NCBI RefSeq assembly: GCF_040939455.1
Contig: NC_134106.1
Coordinates: 85,009,001-85,073,000 of the forward strand
Direction: 5' to 3'
DNA: 64,000 bases
Source of the DNA: Microcebus murinus
Lineage: Eukaryota > Chordata > Mammalia > Primates > Cheirogaleidae
This document shows, piece after piece, positions 60,321 to 64,000 of this stretch. The notes beneath the pieces are model-generated. The model ran no database searches. It was not told the DNA's origin and worked only from the letters and a program-made list of their open reading frames with translations. The position numbers and the translations under genes are program-made. How positions within the stretch are numbered: position 1 is the first letter of the stretch; each line of letters opens with the position of its first letter.

Positions 60321-63300
60321 GATGCATGATAGGAGCTCAAGACATTTTTGCTTCCTTTTACCTAATGTAAACAAATATGTAGGGACCAAACCGTCAATAT
60401 CATGTTCCCTAAAGTGAGACGGTAACGATCAAACCATCTTTAAAACTGTCACAGGAAACATGTGTTTTGTTATTGCTGTTTGGTGGTGGTGGTTGGTTGT
60501 TTCTTCTTCGTTAGATCTCCAGATACCTTTGCATGTCATATTTTTCTCTGTAATTTGTTGATGTCTATGAATATCTGCTAAACATTTAGGCAGACTTATA
60601 TCTACTTCTGATAGCTCTCTCTATATCCTACCCATCTTTCAGGGCCAAGACCATTAGTACCTTCCCTGATCAATCTCATTCACACTGGTCTTACCCTATC
60701 GTGTGACCTTGACAGCCATGGATGGCCATGGAAGGGCTTCTTCACCCGGGCAGCTTGAGCTGGGAAAGGCTAGAGCCTGCAACAGCCCTGCCTAGTAGGT
60801 CAGGGAAAATTCTGGGAGGTATTTGCAGCTTGCATGCCCATGTGCAGGGCCAGTCAGGAGGGGAAGACCTGGGAACCCTAGGACTGCTAAGGATAATAGG
60901 GGAGATAATGACTGGCAGGAGGCAGGAGGGAGGGTCACAACAGTGGATTCCAGCAAAGAGAAAGCAAGGAAAAGAAAATATGAGGTGGCCCAGACAGACC
61001 ATCAGCATTAAGCAGACAAATAGTACATTTCAGAGTCTCCCTCATAGTACTGGGTTTTATCCCATGTCCCTGGGGTAGGTGTAGAGAAGGGACTGCCAAC
61101 CCTTACTACAGAGGCCATCAAGGCAGAGAGGTCCCCTGAGGACCAGGGGGATGCCCAGGTCTGGGACTGAAATGTAAGATTTTGAGTTGTAGCAAAGTTG
61201 ACCTAAGGACTGATCTTAGGGCTGTAAGAAAGATTGGTTAGGTGACCAAGTTGTCAGGCCTTCAAGTTCCTATCTTTCTCTGATCCTGGGTGATTTTCAA
61301 TCACTCATGCATATTGTTCCAAAGATAAACACTTACTCTCTAATTTATTGATTTCTTGATTAGAGAGTGATCTATTTGAAATCAGAAACTATTTTTTATC
61401 CTTCAAATAGCAAGAACTTACTAGGTGACCAGTAAATATTTGTTATTTCATTAATACTGAATTATGGTTGGATGACAACCCAATTCAGTGTGCATGAATG
61501 GTTTCGCTTTTGTTGTGGACTTCTTTCCCTCATAAAATTTACCAATGAGATCAGGCTCTGAAGCAAAGGATTGTGAATATTTCATAATGTGGAATAAGAA
61601 TAGAAAATAATACTATTTTGTAGAAGAACTTCTCTTGGACTTCTCTACCAACTCTGGGAGCAATTTCATTTCATGTTTGGGAAAGCATTAAAACAGACTT
61701 ATTGAATTGTGAATGCTGATTTTCCTAATCGCCCAGGTTCCATTCTGGAGTAAATCACTGTTTACCCCTAGCTGCTTTCGAAATATGTATGCATATACAC
61801 TTGAATGTGTACTCACTGAGCTCGGCAGAGCTGAAAAAAAGAAGCAAAAAGGTTTCACATCCTTGATGGTTTTGCCTTGTCAGCTGTTAATGACTATTAA
61901 CTGCAACCTGGACAGCAGCAATTTTGGGGACATTTCTCTGCTTTCCAGAAGTTGTTACTTGGAGCTGGGATGCCTCAAAGGCAGACAGAGCCCATTTGCC
62001 AGTCAAGCGAAGTCATTATCTGCAGAGTAGCTTTTGACAGCAGCTGCAGTGGGAGTGACACAATCCTGTGGCCAGGCAGGTGTAGCCACGAGAGTAGGAT
62101 GGCTCAGTTCTGAACAGCCTAAGGCATCTTCCCTTCATGACAGTGCTGACTGACTCTGAAGCAAGGTCAATTCGACTTGCTAAACCAAGGTCTAGTGTTG
62201 CTCTTTGTAAAAATGGAAAGAAAAAAAAAAAAAAAAAAGAAAGACAAGCATTCAAGCATTGTTCCGTATCACACTTTTTTAGACAACTTAGAGCTATGAT
62301 CTTTGGAATATAGTTCCTAAATGCCTTCAATAATCATGGATTATAAAATATTAAGAAAAAATTATAAATAGAGAAAAGCTATTAACTAGGGAGCTTTGCA
62401 GACAGAGCAAGAGCTAAAGACCAGTGCGACTCTGTGTCCTCTAGCCCAAGCATTGGGGCACACACGTATTTCTCAGTAGTAATTGTCATTCTGCTCAAAT
62501 AGAAAAGAGGAAATGCACTTTTCTAACTAAGCCACTGTCCCCAATCTTCTGGGTGACATTGCACAGAGGATGCTTTTGCCTCTGTCCATACTATCCCTCC
62601 AAAGCTGTGAGCTGCCAGCCCACTCTAAGAGCTTGTAGACCAAGGTGGTCAGGGCGAGGAAGGGAGACCCTAGACTGATGATGGAGGCAGGGGACAGAAG
62701 TCCAAAGAGGAGCAGGGCACAGCAGCTGGGAACAAGCCCCATCCTCCCTCAGCTTTAGTTTTCCTTTGCATATGGGTTATTTTCTGATTCCTTAGTGGGC
62801 CTAGGTCGACATTTATCTTTTCAAATACTGTGTTCTGCCTGAATAGGAGAGTGGTAGGATCTTTACCCTCCTAGGGACAGCCAGCTGACATGTCCCTGAT
62901 GCCCCATCTCTTATCACTTGTTATGTCAACAAGCTTCATGGACCTAGAGGTTGAGAGAAAGACAAATGACACAGGAGGAAGTACCTTAGTCTCAGAGCTA
63001 CATACACTTGATAATGCAGACATACATTTATCCCAAATAAATGTATGCCTGCGGTTGGGTGGTAGTTTCCTAAGAATAATGAGTGATTTAAAAAATCAAT
63101 GCAAAGTTTGGCTTCTTTTTGTAAATACTTGGTTAAAAAGGTTCATTTCCACTTGTCGCCTTATTTCCAAAGCTTGTTGAGACAAGATGAAAAAGCAGCC
63201 AATACTTGGGCTATTTAAAACTGTGATTATTTATAAACAGTTATTGTCATAACATATATAAATTATTTTAGGTTCTTACCTATTGCTTTCTTTCAACAAC

Positions 63301-63504
63301 ATGGTAATAATCTTTAGCCGGTGCTGAGATGTTCCTGAATTTAGTAAGTGAGCAGATGTTCAAACAAATATTCACTATTAAGAAACCTATTTCATTGTTG
63401 CTGATTTAGTATAATAATTATCAAATAGATGGTAATGTGCACAGCTTTCCCATTTCATTGTATTATTTATTAATTGGAATTAACACCAGAAGGCAAACAA
63501 CACC
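60321..63504. other. Anonymous sequence
   Basis: No gene recognised. A GC-richer part lies at about 60720-61180. At 61385-61455 'gtgaccagtaaatatttgtt' resembles the end of L2. A poly(A) run at 62220-62238 might be the tail of an unrecognised retrocopy. Open frames (60722-61078, 61713-62030, 62016-62330) carry no domains. Confidence 0.4.
62220..62238. repeat. Poly(A) run
   Basis: Eighteen to nineteen A in a row, after 'aatggaaag'. It could be the tail of an old retrocopy, but no target duplication or body is recognised upstream. Confidence 0.85.
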
Positions 63505-63590
63505 TGAGATGGTCCTTGAAGAGCAGATTCCTGGGCCCTACCTCTGATTTCTGGCCTCTGATGCACACTGTGTTTGAGAACGATTGTCCC
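63505..63590 (-). mobile_element. Possible MER5 fragment
   Basis: 'cagattcctgggccctacct' and 'cctctgatgcacactgtgtt' with 'tgagaacgattg' are like MER5 in reverse and end at its inverted repeat. Strongly decayed. Confidence 0.4.
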
Positions 63591-64000
63591 CATCTGCAAG
63601 GTGTTCTTCCCTTAGAAGAGAGTCACTTGAAAAGGGACCACCTTTGGGAACAGCCACCTGGAACTGTGAACCTTTCTGCTGGTTTTGACTTCACAATGAA
63701 GAGAAGGCTGCCTAGTCACACAGGCTGCGAAGTAGAAGCTGTAATTTGTATGGAATATCTTCATTACATGTTCTCTGTGAATCATTTATGAAGGTAGGTT
63801 CAGTCCAGCAATTCTTTCTTTTCCTTTTATTTTCAGCTGCTTTGTACACATGATGGATGACTGAGGCATTGGAAGACCTAAAAATCCCAGATGGTACTCT
63901 TTGAACTATTTTAATTGGCTTTTCTTTGGTATCCCAGGGATGTCCTCATCCCAGACCTTGTGCATAAGATATTATTTCATTGGAAATGTCTGTGGTATTT
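63591..64000. other. Anonymous sequence to window end
   Basis: Nothing recognised. The frame at 63474-63791 extends out of the MER5-like piece and has no domain. Confidence 0.5.

Noticed and set aside
62040..62240. Possible retrocopy or small-RNA pseudogene upstream of a poly(A) run
   Set aside because: I found no target duplication and no match to 7SK, U6, Y RNA or tRNA that I could support.

Overview
The window looks like non-coding (intergenic or intronic) nuclear DNA from a primate, most likely a strepsirrhine (lemur, loris or galago). The reason is the repeats. The dimeric Alu elements at 18361-18691 and 24001-24331 share an A/T-rich middle linker containing 'ttggccaactaatatatata', which I associate with lemuriform Alus. 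Alongside them are MIR, L2, MER5, MLT1, several ages of L1 and an Hsmar2-type mariner, the usual set for a primate genome. I found no exon of a host protein gene that I could recognise and no host RNA gene. Most longer open frames are chance frames or pieces of transposons, and many begin at non-ATG codons.

Layout. 1-10.4 kb: MIR fragments, an old L1 5' UTR piece (about 5040-5640), an L1 3' UTR piece (7500-7740), a 158-bp direct duplication (8321-8478 and 9374-9531) flanking an old L1 remnant, and a possible LTR-like block. 10.4-18.3 kb: mostly anonymous sequence with microsatellites, an Alu monomer, a 30-bp tandem duplication and a cluster of TGACAG motifs. 18.3-24.7 kb: a minus-strand Alu, a minus-strand L1 that has its 5' end, part of ORF1, the second half of ORF2 and its 3' UTR but lacks the middle, then MIR, Alu and MER5. 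26.8-34.5 kb: old L1, L2, MIR and MER5 fragments, and a tiny L1 insertion with an inverted 5' part. 37.7-46.35 kb: an Alu, a minus-strand L1 5' remnant, L2, an MLT1 LTR end and an old repeat into which the main element inserted.

The centrepiece is 46374-52944: a complete, apparently young LINE-1 with 16-bp target-site duplications, a 5' UTR starting with a YY1-like site, an open ORF1 (330 codons), an open ORF2 (1291 codons) with the endonuclease, reverse-transcriptase and Cys-rich residues in place, a G-rich 3' UTR, AATAAA and a poly(A) tract. ORF1 protein coats L1 RNA; ORF2 protein nicks the target DNA and copies that RNA into it. Such machinery also mobilises Alu RNAs, so this locus and the Alus in the window belong to one biology. 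An ATG-initiated antisense frame of 118 codons lies in its 5' UTR.

52.9-64 kb: anonymous AT-rich DNA, an old L1 3' end (56938-57830) and a nearly full-length mariner of Hsmar2 type (57862-59122) with matching terminal inverted repeats, TA flanks and a dead transposase; then weak MIR, L2 and MER5 traces. Repeat family names are from memory of consensus features and were not checked against a library.
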